Shown: positions 19,430-31,652 of the stretch, piece by piece
How the letters are laid out: each line of letters opens with the position of its first letter
Position numbering within the stretch: position 1 is the stretch's first letter
Origin: Herbiconiux solani NBRC 106740
GTDB taxonomy: Bacteria; Actinomycetota; Actinomycetes; Actinomycetales; Microbacteriaceae
Direction of reading: 5' to 3'
Length of the DNA: 64,000 nt
NCBI RefSeq assembly: GCF_001571005.1
Contig: NZ_BCST01000005.1
Coordinates: forward strand, 124,001 to 188,000
Notes under the pieces: generated by a model
The model's database searches: none
What the model saw: the letters and a program-made list of their open reading frames with translations, nothing else
Told to the model about the DNA's origin: nothing
Translations under genes and position numbers: made by a program

Positions 19430-19461
19430 AGAAGGGGCCGTCCACCAGGACGGCCCCTTCT
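19430..19461. terminator. Bidirectional terminator
   Basis: A perfect 14-base stem, AGAAGGGGCCGTCC / GGACGGCCCCTTCT, with a 4-base loop between the convergent Bax-inhibitor gene and guaA. The stem ends 1 base before the guaA stop. The A-rich and T-rich ends serve both strands. Confidence 0.88.
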
Positions 19462-19462
19462 C

Positions 19463-21016
19463 TCATTCCCACTCGATGGTGCCCGGCGGCTTCGACGTCA
19501 CGTCGAGCACGACCCGGTTGACCCCGGCGACCTCGTTGGTGATGCGGTTCGAGATCTTCGCGAGCACGTCGTACGGAACCCGCGTCCAGTCCGCCGTCAT
19601 CGCGTCCTCCGACGAAACGGGGCGCAGCACGATCGGGTGGCCGTAGGTGCGGCCGTCGCCCTGGACGCCCACCGAGCGCACGTCGGCCAGCAGCACGACG
19701 GGGCACTGCCAGATCTCGGCGTCCAGGCCCGCGGCGGTGAGCTCGGCGCGCACGATCGCGTCGGCGTGCCGCAGCAGCTCGAGGCGCTCGAAGGTGACCG
19801 AGCCGACGATGCGGATGCCGAGCCCCGGGCCGGGGAACGGCTGGCGCGAGACGATCTCGTCCGGCAGGCCGAGCTCGCGGCCGATGGCGCGCACCTCGTC
19901 CTTGAACAGGGCGCGGAGCGGCTCGACGAGCTCGAACTGCAGGTCTTCCGGCAGCCCGCCCACGTTGTGGTGGCTCTTGATGTTGGCCGTGCCCGTTCCC
20001 CCGCCGGACTCCACCACGTCGGGGTAGAGGGTGCCCTGCACCAGGAACCGGATGGGGTCGCCGTCGGCAGCGGCCTCGGCGAGGAGGTCGGCCTGCGCCT
20101 GCTCGAAGGTGCGGATGAACTCGCGCCCGATGATCTTGCGCTTCTGCTCGGGGTCGCTGACGCCCTCGAGAGCGGTGAGGAAGCGCTCGCGCGCATCCAC
20201 CGTCACGAGGCGCACGCCCGTGGACTTCACGTAGTCCTCTTCGACCTGACGACGCTCGCCCTCACGGAGCAGGCCGTGGTCGACGAACACGCAGACCAGC
20301 TGGTCGCCGACGGCCTCGTGCACGAGAGCGCCCGCCACCGCGGAGTCGACCCCGCCGGAGAGCGCGCAGATGACCCGGCCGGTGCCGACCTGGGCGCGGA
20401 TCGCGGCGACCTGGTCGGCGATCACGTTGCCCGGGTTCCAGTCGGCGGGGATGCCGGCGGCGCGGTGCAGGAAGTTGACGATCACGTCCTGCCCGTAGGT
20501 GCTGTGCTTGACCTCGGGGTGCCACTGCACGCCGTACAGTCCGCGCTCGGCGTTGGCGAAGGCGGCGACGGGGGTGGAGGAGGTGCTCGCGAGCACCTCG
20601 AAGCCGTCGGGTGCCTGCACGACCGAGTCGCCGTGGCTCATCCACACCGTCTGCGCGTCGGGCTGGCCGTTCAGCAGGGTTCCCCCACCGGTGCCGTCGA
20701 CCGCCATGTCGGTCGAGCCGTACTCGCGCGCGCCGGTCTTCGCGACCTCGCCGCCGAGCGCCTTGGCCATCACCTGGAAGCCGTAGCAGATGCCCATGAC
20801 GGGCACGCCGAGCTCGAGGATGGCGGGGTCGAGGGCCGGGGCCCCCTCCTCGTAGACGCTGGACGGACCGCCGCTCAGCACGATGCCGACCGGGTTCTTC
20901 GCGGCCACCTCGGCGGCGCTGATCGAGTGCGGCACGATCTCGGAGTAGACGCTGGCCTCGCGCACGCGGCGTGCGATCAGCTGGGCGTACTGGGCGCCGA
21001 AGTCGACGACGAGCAC
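19463..21016 (-). CDS. guaA: GMP synthase (glutamine-hydrolysing)
   Basis: Converts XMP to GMP using glutamine and ATP. The class I amidotransferase domain has its nucleophile in GICYGFQ and a His-Glu pair in [10 protein letters not shown]. It is followed by an ATP pyrophosphatase with the P-loop [10 protein letters not shown], and a C-terminal dimerisation domain ending KPPGTIEWE. The listed GTG start (21016) gives 517 residues but has no ribosome site. An ATT codon at 21061 is in frame, 6 bases after GGAGG, and adds the family-like residues [15 protein letters not shown] think ATT is the true start, but list the canonical codon. It follows the DUF3817 gene closely. Confidence 0.95.
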   Translation of the reverse strand: MLVVDFGAQYAQLIARRVREASVYSEIVPHSISAAEVAAKNPVGIVLSGGPSSVYEEGAPALDPAILELGVPVMGICYGFQVMAKALGGEVAKTGAREYGSTDMAVDGTGGGTLLNGQPDAQTVWMSHGDSVVQAPDGFEVLASTSSTPVAAFANAERGLYGVQWHPEVKHSTYGQDVIVNFLHRAAGIPADWNPGNVIADQVAAIRAQVGTGRVICALSGGVDSAVAGALVHEAVGDQLVCVFVDHGLLREGERRQVEEDYVKSTGVRLVTVDARERFLTALEGVSDPEQKRKIIGREFIRTFEQAQADLLAEAAADGDPIRFLVQGTLYPDVVESGGGTGTANIKSHHNVGGLPEDLQFELVEPLRALFKDEVRAIGRELGLPDEIVSRQPFPGPGLGIRIVGSVTFERLELLRHADAIVRAELTAAGLDAEIWQCPVVLLADVRSVGVQGDGRTYGHPIVLRPVSSEDAMTADWTRVPYDVLAKISNRITNEVAGVNRVVLDVTSKPPGTIEWE

Positions 21017-21056
21017 CGGGCGGGTGAGCTCGTCGTGGTCGGGGGTCGGTGTTCCG

Positions 21057-21521
21057 CTAATGGGTGGCCTCCACGGGGTCGGTCGTCGAAGTGTCAGGGG
21101 TCGAGGCCTCGGCCTCGCGCGCGGCGAGGTAGGCCTTCACCTCGCGCGCGATTCGCGCCTCGAGGAAGAAGGAGAGGAAGGGGATGACGCCGCCCAGGGC
21201 GATCACGACGAACCGCAGGAAGGGCCAGCGCATGAAGCTCCACAACCGGAAGCCGGAGAAGAGGTACACGACGTAGAACCAGCCGTGCACGATCAGGATG
21301 GTGAGGCTGATGTTGATCGCGACCGTGGTGCCGGAGGGCACGAACGCGAGGAAGCCGCGCGGGCCGCCGAGCTCGAGCTCCAGGTCGATCGGGGTGTACT
21401 TCAGGAGCATCTCGGCGCACAGCAACAGAAGCAGTGTTCCGGTGACGATGGAGGCGACCTGATAGAACTTCAGCGCCCCGCGGATGCGCGGGAAGTCCTT
21501 CGGTTTCGGTGCGAGGGCCAT
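21057..21521 (-). CDS. DUF3817 membrane protein
   Basis: 154 residues with three predicted membrane helices (about 22-40, 68-92, 98-120), matching the DUF3817 type by the pattern [12 protein letters not shown] and the central [10 protein letters not shown]. The C-terminus is a short charged tail. Function is unknown. Association with guaA and SURF1 is recurrent in actinobacteria. Its stop TAG lies at the proposed guaA start, sharing bases with it (CATTAG), so the two would be translationally coupled. Confidence 0.8.
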   Translation of the reverse strand: MALAPKPKDFPRIRGALKFYQVASIVTGTLLLLLCAEMLLKYTPIDLELELGGPRGFLAFVPSGTTVAINISLTILIVHGWFYVVYLFSGFRLWSFMRWPFLRFVVIALGGVIPFLSFFLEARIAREVKAYLAAREAEASTPDTSTTDPVEATH

Positions 21522-21525
21522 GGAT

Positions 21526-22416
21526 CTAGCCTACTCGCGCATCCGGAGCGTTATCTGCGGAGACCTCCTCCTCGTCCTCCGTCTCTCGCTCCCAGGCGTC
21601 GCGCACCAGGCGGTACCAGAAGTAGATCGCGAAGCCCGCGAACACGACCCACTCGGCGGCGTAGAAGATGTTGAGCCAGTTGAGCTGCACCGAGCGGTCG
21701 GGCTCGGGCGAGGCGATCGCGCCGAGCGGGGCCGGAGGAGTGTCGAGCACGAGGTAGCCGCCGTAGACGTCCGCATCGGCGTCGAACTGCGTCCACCGGT
21801 TGACCAGCGACGCGACCGACATCGTGGTCTGCAGCGGGGTGCCGTCGAGCGACTCCCCGGGCACCGGCTTCTGCTGGTCGGTCGCGACCGGCCCTTCGGT
21901 GGGGAGGTAGCGGCCCTGCAGCGTGACCGAGGGCGGCACAGCCGACGACGTCACGCCGGCCGTTCCGTCGTCCGGCTGACCAGCGGATGCTCCTGCCGCA
22001 CCCGACAGCGCCTGTGCCGTCGTCCGCGCGAGATCCAGATCCGTCGTCCACCCCAGCGCCACCGCGAGATACGTGTCGACCGGCTGGTCGACCGCGAACT
22101 GCCCGATCACCCAGTACCCGGAGGTGCCGTCGTTCAGCCGCCCGCCGAGCACGTCGTAGCCCGAGCCGACCCAGTGCCCCGTGGTCTCGGCCCGCTGGGC
22201 CGCCTGCGCCTCGAGCACCGGCTTCTGCGGCGTCGCGACGTCCTGCAGCGGCTGCATCGTCTCACTGCCGGTGTTCAGCACCGCGCCGTTCGTGACCGCG
22301 CGGCCGAGCTGCCACTGGCCGAGCGCGGCGAAGCCCGCGGCGATCACGAGCGCGAGCACGAGGGTGGCGATCCAGCGCGGACGCCGCATCACCTGGAAGA
22401 CGGTCACCGTGCTCAA
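21526..22416 (-). CDS. SURF1 family cytochrome oxidase assembly protein
   Basis: 296 residues. The family fingerprint is a first helix ending in GFAALGQWQLGRAV and a second helix near the C-terminus (NIFYAAEWVVFAGFAIYFWYR), enclosing an extracytoplasmic domain with GYWVIGQF and a Pro-rich insertion. SURF1 helps haem insertion into cytochrome c oxidase. The TTG start (22416) overlaps the stop of the antiporter gene (TTGA). ATG 22389 would begin at MRRPRW and is a plausible alternative. Confidence 0.85.
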   Translation of the reverse strand: MSTVTVFQVMRRPRWIATLVLALVIAAGFAALGQWQLGRAVTNGAVLNTGSETMQPLQDVATPQKPVLEAQAAQRAETTGHWVGSGYDVLGGRLNDGTSGYWVIGQFAVDQPVDTYLAVALGWTTDLDLARTTAQALSGAAGASAGQPDDGTAGVTSSAVPPSVTLQGRYLPTEGPVATDQQKPVPGESLDGTPLQTTMSVASLVNRWTQFDADADVYGGYLVLDTPPAPLGAIASPEPDRSVQLNWLNIFYAAEWVVFAGFAIYFWYRLVRDAWERETEDEEEVSADNAPDARVG

Positions 22417-23882
22417 TACTCGTCATCCCTCGCGGTCGGTCGCGCTTCGTCGGACTGGAGCATCGCCTGTTCGATCAGCCGGTCGCGGACCGGGTCGACG
22501 TCGTCGTCCGCGTCGCCGTCGAGGTCGAAGTCGCCACCGTCGCCGGCACCGCCCCCGACCCCACGGCGCTCCGCGTCGGAGACTCCGTTCATCAGCGCGA
22601 TCGCCTCCGCCTGCGACAGGTCCGGCTTCTCGACGGATCCGGAGGCACCCCCGACCGAACCGGCACCGGCAGCCGCCGCTGCGGCCGCAGCCGCAGCCGC
22701 CCTCACCCGCTTCCGCTTCGTCCCGAGCACGAACGACCCGATCCGCTCGGAGTTCACCGCGAGCACCGGCCCGATGATGGCCATGATCAGCACGTAGAGG
22801 CCGGCGAACGGCTGGATGCGCTCATCCAGCCCGGCCGCGAACGCGAGCGTCGCGAGAATCAGCGCGAACTCGCCGCGGTTCTGCAGGATGGCGGTCGTGT
22901 TGATGCCGGCCTGCGGCCCCAGCCCGTTGAGCCAGGCCACGAACTGGCCCGCGATGATGTTGAGCACCATCGTCATGACCACCGCGAGCACGACGGGCAC
23001 GATCACCGCACCGAACTTCGTCGGGTCCAGCCCCAAGCCGAAGTTCAAGAAGAAGAAGGCGCCGAAGACGTCGCGCAGCGGGATGGCGATCTGCTCGATC
23101 CGGTTGCGGTACCGGGTCGCACCCAGCACGAGCCCGATCAGGAACGCGCCGATCGCATCCGTCACCCCGAGGATCTCGCCGAGCCCGCCGAACATGATCG
23201 CCAGGCCGAAGAACAGGATCGTGAAGAGCTCGTCGTCCTTGGTGCGGAAGATGCGCGACACGTACTTGCCGCCCCACCGGGCGACCGCGAACATGACGAC
23301 GAGGAAGAGGAACGAGACGCCGAGCTTGCCGACCACCGGCCAGATCTCGGTCTCGCCCGAGAGCACGACCGACACGATCGCGAGGTAGATCGCGATGAAG
23401 ACGTCCTCCACGACGGTGACGCCCAGGATCATCGGCGTCTCGCGGTTGGCCAGACGGTTGAGCTCGATCAGCAGCTTGGTCACGATCGCACTCGAGGAGG
23501 TCGCGGTGATGCCCGCGATGATCAGCGCCTCCCGGGTTCCCCAGCCCACCAGGAAGCCGAAGACGAAGCCGACGGCCATGTTGATCAGGATGTACGAGCC
23601 GCCCGAGATGAGCAGCCGGCCGGCGTTGCTGAAGAACTCGTCCTGATCGAACTCGAGCCCGAGGTTGAACAGCAGCAGGATCAGCCCGAAGACCGCGATC
23701 AGCTGGATGTAGTCGGTGTGCGCGAACTCGAGCGGGAACCAGCCGAAGTACGGGCTCGCGAGAAGCCCCACCACCATGTAGATCGGGATGGCGGGGAGGC
23801 CGATGGACTTGCCGAGTCGCCCCAGGACGTACGCGATGACGAACAGGACACCGAGGACGAGGAGGTCGGGGCCGAGGTGCAT
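22413..23882 (-). CDS. CPA2 family monovalent cation/proton antiporter
   Basis: 489 residues. About twelve membrane helices of the KefB/KhtU type occupy residues 5-385, with GLPAIPIYMVVGLLASP, ATSSSAIVTKLL and the ion-site VTDAIGAFLIGLVLG region. The C-terminal ~95 residues are cytoplasmic: an 11-alanine run, then a Gly/Asp-rich tail without a KTN domain. Such antiporters without their own nucleotide domain work with a separate regulatory subunit, encoded just upstream at 23892. Likely K+ efflux or pH homeostasis; cation specificity is inferred. Confidence 0.9.
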   Translation of the reverse strand: MHLGPDLLVLGVLFVIAYVLGRLGKSIGLPAIPIYMVVGLLASPYFGWFPLEFAHTDYIQLIAVFGLILLLFNLGLEFDQDEFFSNAGRLLISGGSYILINMAVGFVFGFLVGWGTREALIIAGITATSSSAIVTKLLIELNRLANRETPMILGVTVVEDVFIAIYLAIVSVVLSGETEIWPVVGKLGVSFLFLVVMFAVARWGGKYVSRIFRTKDDELFTILFFGLAIMFGGLGEILGVTDAIGAFLIGLVLGATRYRNRIEQIAIPLRDVFGAFFFLNFGLGLDPTKFGAVIVPVVLAVVMTMVLNIIAGQFVAWLNGLGPQAGINTTAILQNRGEFALILATLAFAAGLDERIQPFAGLYVLIMAIIGPVLAVNSERIGSFVLGTKRKRVRAAAAAAAAAAAGAGSVGGASGSVEKPDLSQAEAIALMNGVSDAERRGVGGGAGDGGDFDLDGDADDDVDPVRDRLIEQAMLQSDEARPTARDDEY

Positions 23883-23891
23883 GCGCGCGCC

Positions 23892-24425
23892 CTAGCTTCC
23901 GGGTGGCGCGGAGACGACCCCTGCCTTCGGCTTCATCTCGCCGGTGCGGAAGAAGTTGAAGGCCTTGGCGACCTTCTCCGGCGACCCGGCGACCACGAGC
24001 GTGTCGCCCGGGAAGACCTTGAAGTCGGGCGCGGGCGCGGGGTTGGCCGAGTCGCCGCGCACGACGGCGACGACGGTGAGGCCCGCGATGCCGCGCTCGG
24101 CGGGGCTGCCGAGGGGCTGACCGGCGATGTGGTCCTCGTAGTCGACCGAGAACCAGTCGATGCTGAGGCCGGGGATCTGGTCGAGGGCGGTCAGCGACTC
24201 GGTGATCTGCGTGCCGCCGAGCAGCTCGGCGAGCGTGTGCGCCTCGTCCTCGGAGAGCCGGAGCGACACCTTGCTCGTCGCGGGGCCGTCCTCGTCGTCG
24301 GCGAAGGTGATCAGGTCGCTGTGACCGGACCGGTGCGCGATGACGCCCACCTTCCCGCCGTCCGAGGTGATGAAGGTGTGCAGCACCCCCACTCCGGGAA
24401 GCTTGACGCGACGGACGTCGACCAT
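23892..24425 (-). CDS. Cation/proton antiporter regulatory subunit (KhtT-like)
   Basis: A 177-residue soluble protein with an N-terminal domain beginning VKLPGVGVLHTF and a C-terminal TrkA-C/RCK_C domain (about 70-165: GLTVVAVVRGDS, FPGDTLVVAGSPEKV). It matches regulatory subunits such as KhtT/AmhM that sense cyclic di-AMP or other ligands and gate the partner antiporter. It lies 9 bases upstream of the CPA2 gene and is first in the operon (khtT-khtU-SURF1-DUF3817-guaA order). A good ribosome site (GAGGAG) precedes ATG 24425. Confidence 0.87.
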   Translation of the reverse strand: MVDVRRVKLPGVGVLHTFITSDGGKVGVIAHRSGHSDLITFADDEDGPATSKVSLRLSEDEAHTLAELLGGTQITESLTALDQIPGLSIDWFSVDYEDHIAGQPLGSPAERGIAGLTVVAVVRGDSANPAPAPDFKVFPGDTLVVAGSPEKVAKAFNFFRTGEMKPKAGVVSAPPGS

Positions 24426-24573
24426 GCGTGTGTCTCCTCACCAGTGCACCGCGGCCGGAAAGGCGGCGGTCCCTCCAGTTTAGGCGAGCCCTGCGCGGCC
24501 TCGACCGCCCGGCGCCGCTGTTCGCAGAGGGCGCACGGGCAGGCGCACGCGCAGGCGCGCACACCGGCGCCCA

Positions 24574-24597
24574 CAGGTGCATCCACACGGGCACCTG
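24574..24597 (-). terminator. Probable glpD terminator
   Basis: Perfect 7-base arms CAGGTGC/GCACCTG with a 10-base loop and further pairing of flanking GGCG/CGCC, 22 bases beyond the glpD stop. The rest of this 194-base gap holds short GC-rich repeats of gcaggcgc and no gene. Confidence 0.5.
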
Positions 24598-24619
24598 ACG
24601 CCCGGCACGGATGCGCGGG

Positions 24620-26347
24620 TCAGTCGACCTCGACGATGTCCGGCGCCTCGAGCCGGACGCGCTCCGCCGACTCGTCGTCCGGCTGCTCCTGGCTCGCCCG
24701 CTCGGCCGCGACCCGCTCGAGGTAGACCGCGACCTCGCGGTCGACCTGCTCGTCGTCCCAGCCCAGCACCCCGGCCATCAGCCGGGCGGCGACCGGCGCC
24801 GCCGAGACCCCGCGGTCCCAGGCCTCGATCGAGATGCGGGTGCGGCGGGCGAGCACGTCGTCCAGGTGCAGCGCGCTCTCGTGCGAGGCCGCGTAGACCA
24901 CCTCGGCGCCGATGTAGTCGTCGGCCCCGGGCAGCGGATCCGCCAGCGACGGGTCCTCCAGGATCAGGTCGAGCAGCTCGTCGGTCAGCGTTCCGTAGCG
25001 GTTCAGCAGGTGCTCGATCCGCACGGTGTGCACGCCGAACTTGCGGGCGATCTTGGACCGCTTGTTCCAGGCGGCCTGGTAGCCCTCGGCTCCGATCAGC
25101 GCGATGTCCTGCGTGACCGAGGGCGAGATCTTGCCGTCGAGGGCCGAGACAGCGGCGTCGATCGCGTCCTTCGCCATGATCCGGTAAGTGGTCCACTTGC
25201 CGCCCGCGACCACGACGAGGCCCGGAACGGAGTGCGCGACCAGGTGCTCGCGCGACAGCTTCGAGGTCTGGTCGCTCTCACCGGCCAGCAGCGGCCGGAG
25301 CCCCGCGAACACACCCTCCACGTCCTCCCGGGTCAGCGGCACCGCGAGCACCTTGTTGACGTGCTCGAGCAGGTAGTCGATGTCGGCCGCGGTCGCCGCC
25401 GGGTGCGCCTTGTCGAGGTGCCAGTCGGTGTCGGTGGTGCCGATCAGCCAGTGCCGGCCCCACGGGATCACGAAGAGCACGCTCTTCTCGGTGCGGAGCA
25501 ACAGCCCCGACTTGCCCTGGAACCGGTCGCGCGGCACGACGAGGTGGATGCCCTTGGAGGCCCGCACCTTGAACTGCCCGCGCTCGCCCACCATGGACTG
25601 GGTGTCGTCGGTCCAGACGCCCGTCGCGTTCACGACCTGCTTCGCGCGGATCTCGAACCGCTCGTCGGTCTCGAGATCGTGCGCGGTGACCCCGACCACC
25701 CGCTCGCCGACCTTGATGAAACCCTCGACCATCACGCGGCTGGCGATGTGGGCCCCGTAGGAGGCCGCCGTCCGGGCGACGTTCGCGACATAGCGGGCGT
25801 CGTCGACCTGCGCGTCGTAGTAGGTGATGCCGCCGATCAGCGCATCCTTCGCCAGGCTCGGCATCAGGGTCTGCACCTGGCGGCGGCTGAGGTGGCGGTG
25901 GTGCGGCACACCGGGCGGGCGGCCACCCGTGTAGCTGAAGATGTCGTAGAGCATCATCCCGGCGCCGATGTAGGCACGCTCGAAGATGCGCTTGTTCAGC
26001 GGGTAGAGGAAGCGCACCGGCTTCACCAGGTGCGGCGCGATCCGCTGCAGAAGGAGGCCGCGCTCGGTCAGCGCCTCGCGCACGAGGCGGAAGTCGAGCT
26101 GCTCGAGGTAGCGGATGCCGCCGTGCACCAGCTTCGACGAGCGGCTCGAGGTGCCCGAGGCCCAGTCACGCGCCTCGACCATGCCGACCCGGAGCCCCCG
26201 GGTCACCGCATCCAATGCGGCGCCCGTGCCGACGATGCCGCCGCCGACGACCAGGATGTCGAGCTCCTTGGACTTCAGGGTCTCGATGGCCGCCGCACGC
26301 TCCTCGGGGCCGATCTTCGTCGAGTGCGATACCGAGGTGGTGGCCAT
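24620..26347 (-). CDS. glpD: Glycerol-3-phosphate dehydrogenase (FAD, quinone-linked)
   Basis: 575-residue membrane-associated flavoenzyme oxidising glycerol-3-phosphate to dihydroxyacetone phosphate. The FAD-binding Rossmann motif is at the N-terminus (ILVVGGGIVGTGAALDAVTRG). SSRSSKLVHGGIRYLE, GKSGLLLRTEKSVLF and VVAGGKWTTYR are family blocks, and the DAO_C domain follows from about 410. AAGGAG precedes ATG 26347. It follows guaB3 by 49 bases on the same strand. The glycerophosphodiesterase at 16111 could supply its substrate, although the two are not linked. Confidence 0.96.
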   Translation of the reverse strand: MATTSVSHSTKIGPEERAAAIETLKSKELDILVVGGGIVGTGAALDAVTRGLRVGMVEARDWASGTSSRSSKLVHGGIRYLEQLDFRLVREALTERGLLLQRIAPHLVKPVRFLYPLNKRIFERAYIGAGMMLYDIFSYTGGRPPGVPHHRHLSRRQVQTLMPSLAKDALIGGITYYDAQVDDARYVANVARTAASYGAHIASRVMVEGFIKVGERVVGVTAHDLETDERFEIRAKQVVNATGVWTDDTQSMVGERGQFKVRASKGIHLVVPRDRFQGKSGLLLRTEKSVLFVIPWGRHWLIGTTDTDWHLDKAHPAATAADIDYLLEHVNKVLAVPLTREDVEGVFAGLRPLLAGESDQTSKLSREHLVAHSVPGLVVVAGGKWTTYRIMAKDAIDAAVSALDGKISPSVTQDIALIGAEGYQAAWNKRSKIARKFGVHTVRIEHLLNRYGTLTDELLDLILEDPSLADPLPGADDYIGAEVVYAASHESALHLDDVLARRTRISIEAWDRGVSAAPVAARLMAGVLGWDDEQVDREVAVYLERVAAERASQEQPDDESAERVRLEAPDIVEVD

Positions 26348-26396
26348 GAGACTCTCCTTCGTCGCAGATCAGCAGCGCGCTGTGTCTGCTCCCACG

Positions 26397-27515
26397 CTAA
26401 TCAACGCGGTAGGGGGCCACAACCACTTCGATGCGCTGGAACTCCTTCAGGTCTGAGTAGCCCGTCGTCGCCATCGAGCGGCGCAGCGCGCCGATCAGGT
26501 TGGCGGTGCCGTCGGCCACCGGCGAGGGTCCGTAGAGGATCTGCTCGAGCGGCGCGACCTGGCCCACGTGCACGCGGTTGCCGCGGGGAAGCTGCGAGTG
26601 GTGGGCCTCGGGCCCCCAGTGCCAGCCGCCGCCGGGGGCGTCGCTCGCACGGGCGAGCGCGGTGCCGAGCATGACGGCGTCGGCGCCGACCGAGATGGCC
26701 TTGACGATGTCGCCCGAGGTGCCGAGCCCGCCGTCGGCGATGACGTGCACGTAGCGCCCACCGGACTCGTCCATGTAGTCGCGGCGCGCACCGGCGACGT
26801 CGGCGACCGCGGTCGCCATCGGGGCGTGGATGCCGAGGGTCGCGCGGGTGGTCGAGGCCGCGCCGCCGCCGAAGCCGACGAGAACGCCGGCCGCGCCGGT
26901 GCGCATGAGGTGCAGGGCCGCGGTGTAGGTCGCGGCGCCACCGACGATCACGGGCACGTCGAGCTCGTAGATGAACTTCTTGAGGTTGAGCGGCTCGACC
27001 GTCTTCGAGACGTGCTCGGCCGAGACGGTCGTGCCGCGGATGACGAAGAGGTCGACGCCGGCGGCGACCACGGTCTCGTAGAGCTCCTGGGTGCGCTGCG
27101 GCGAGAGGGCGCCGGCGACGGTGACTCCGGATGCACGGATCTCGGCCAGGCGGGCCGTCACGAGCTCGGGCTTGACCGGCTCGGCGTAGATCTCCTGCAT
27201 CCGCTCGGTCGCGCGGCCCTCGGGCAGGTTCCGGATCTCCTCGAGGAGCGGTTCCGGGTCTTCGTACCTGGTCCACAGACCCTCGAGGTCGAGCACGCCG
27301 ACACCGCCGAGCTGGCCGATCATGATCGCGGTCTGCGGGGAGACCACCGAGTCCATCGGGGCTGCGAGCACGGGGATGTCGAACTGGTACGCGTCGATCG
27401 ACCAGGCGACCGACACGTCCTGAGGGTCGCGAGTTCGCCGGGAGGGGACGACGGCGATGTCGTCGAAGGAGTAGACGCGGCGTCCGCGCTTGGCACGGCC
27501 GATTTCAATTTCCAT
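26397..27515 (-). CDS. guaB3: GuaB3 family IMP dehydrogenase-related protein
   Basis: 372-residue TIM-barrel protein of the IMPDH/GMPR superfamily without CBS domains (MEIEIGRAKRGRRVYSFDDI at the start). The loop corresponding to the IMPDH catalytic cysteine reads GFGGGAASTTR (214-224), with Ser221 where GuaB has Cys. The substrate-binding IADGGLGTSGDIVKA region is retained. It may therefore be inactive, use another mechanism, or be regulatory. A GTG one codon upstream (27518) is possible. The gene follows guaB by about 90 bases on the same strand, an actinobacterial arrangement. Confidence 0.9.
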   Translation of the reverse strand: MEIEIGRAKRGRRVYSFDDIAVVPSRRTRDPQDVSVAWSIDAYQFDIPVLAAPMDSVVSPQTAIMIGQLGGVGVLDLEGLWTRYEDPEPLLEEIRNLPEGRATERMQEIYAEPVKPELVTARLAEIRASGVTVAGALSPQRTQELYETVVAAGVDLFVIRGTTVSAEHVSKTVEPLNLKKFIYELDVPVIVGGAATYTAALHLMRTGAAGVLVGFGGGAASTTRATLGIHAPMATAVADVAGARRDYMDESGGRYVHVIADGGLGTSGDIVKAISVGADAVMLGTALARASDAPGGGWHWGPEAHHSQLPRGNRVHVGQVAPLEQILYGPSPVADGTANLIGALRRSMATTGYSDLKEFQRIEVVVAPYRVD

Positions 27516-27605
27516 CACGCCTCATCCTATCGGGGACACGTTCGGTCGCCTCGGAGCCCGGGGTCCACGAACGCCTGCGGCGACTCCGAACCCCGCGCCT
27601 CGGGG

Positions 27606-30660
<3,055 letters not shown>

Positions 30661-30674
30661 GGGAGGAGACACTC

Positions 30675-31652
30675 ATGGACTGGGGAAACATTCTCGGCAA
30701 CGCCGTCGGCGAGATCATCAGCCCGACGACTGCGGCCTACGCGCTCGCGGCCATCGGCCTCGGAGTGCACTTCGGCTACACGGGCCTGCTCAACTTCGGC
30801 CAGGCGGCCTTCCTCCTGATCGGTGCCTACGGCTTCGCCATCCCGACCCTCGCGGGCGCCCCGCTGGTCGTCGCGGTGCTCTGCGCGATCGCCTGCTCGG
30901 TGATCTTCGCGTTCATCCTGGGCATACCGACCCTGCGGCTGAGGGCCGACTATTTGGCGATCGTCACGATCGCGGCGGCGGAAGTCGTGAGATACATCGT
31001 CACCACGACGGGGCTCACCGACTTCACCGGCGCCGCCAACGGCCTCTCGGGCTTCAAGGGCACCTTCGCCGCGATCAACCCGATCCCGGCCGGCACCTAC
31101 GGCTTCGGGCCCTTCACGTACAACGAGTACGACTGGTGGATCCGCATCGTCGGCTGGGTGCTCGTCGCCCTCGCCAGCGTGCTGGTGTTCCTGCTCATGC
31201 GCTCCCCCTGGGGCCGCGTGGTCAAGGGCATCCGTGAAGACGAGGATGCGGTGCGCAGCCTCGGCAAGAACGTCTACAGCTACAAGATGCAGGCGCTGGT
31301 CATCGGTGGTGGGCTCGGCTCGATCGCCGGCATCATCTTCATCCTGCCCCGCGCGGTGCAGCCGGCGAACTACACCACCGGCCTCACCTTCTTCATCTGG
31401 ACGATCATGCTCCTGGGCGGCGCGGCCACGATCTTCGGCCCCATCGTCGGTTCGATGATCTTCTGGGTCGTGCTCTCGCTCACCCAGGGCATCCTCTATG
31501 GAGCCATCGAGTCGGGGGCGCTGCCCTTCGTCTCGACCACTCAGGCCGGGCAGATCCGCTTCATCCTCGTCGGTGTCGCGCTGATGCTCCTGGTCATCTT
31601 CAGACCGCAAGGTATTTTCGGAAACAAGAAGGAGCTGTCCTTCAGTGTCTAA
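30675..31652 (+). CDS. livM: Branched-chain amino acid ABC permease LivM
   Basis: 325-residue second permease subunit pairing with LivH, about nine membrane helices. Family landmarks are GLLNFGQAAFLLIGAY, IPTLRLRADYLAIVTIAAAE and the cytoplasmic coupling loop SPWGRVVKGIREDEDAVRSLGKN. The GGGAGGAG ribosome site precedes ATG 30675, 14 bases after livH. It ends VIFRPQGIFG-NKKE, as typical. The stop overlaps the livG start by 8 bases. Confidence 0.95.
   Translation: MDWGNILGNAVGEIISPTTAAYALAAIGLGVHFGYTGLLNFGQAAFLLIGAYGFAIPTLAGAPLVVAVLCAIACSVIFAFILGIPTLRLRADYLAIVTIAAAEVVRYIVTTTGLTDFTGAANGLSGFKGTFAAINPIPAGTYGFGPFTYNEYDWWIRIVGWVLVALASVLVFLLMRSPWGRVVKGIREDEDAVRSLGKNVYSYKMQALVIGGGLGSIAGIIFILPRAVQPANYTTGLTFFIWTIMLLGGAATIFGPIVGSMIFWVVLSLTQGILYGAIESGALPFVSTTQAGQIRFILVGVALMLLVIFRPQGIFGNKKELSFSV

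Noticed and set aside
22677-22710. Run of alanine codons in the antiporter tail considered as a frameshift or repeat-expansion signal
   Set aside because: The frame stays open into a plausible acidic tail, and alanine runs are common in linkers of high-GC genomes.
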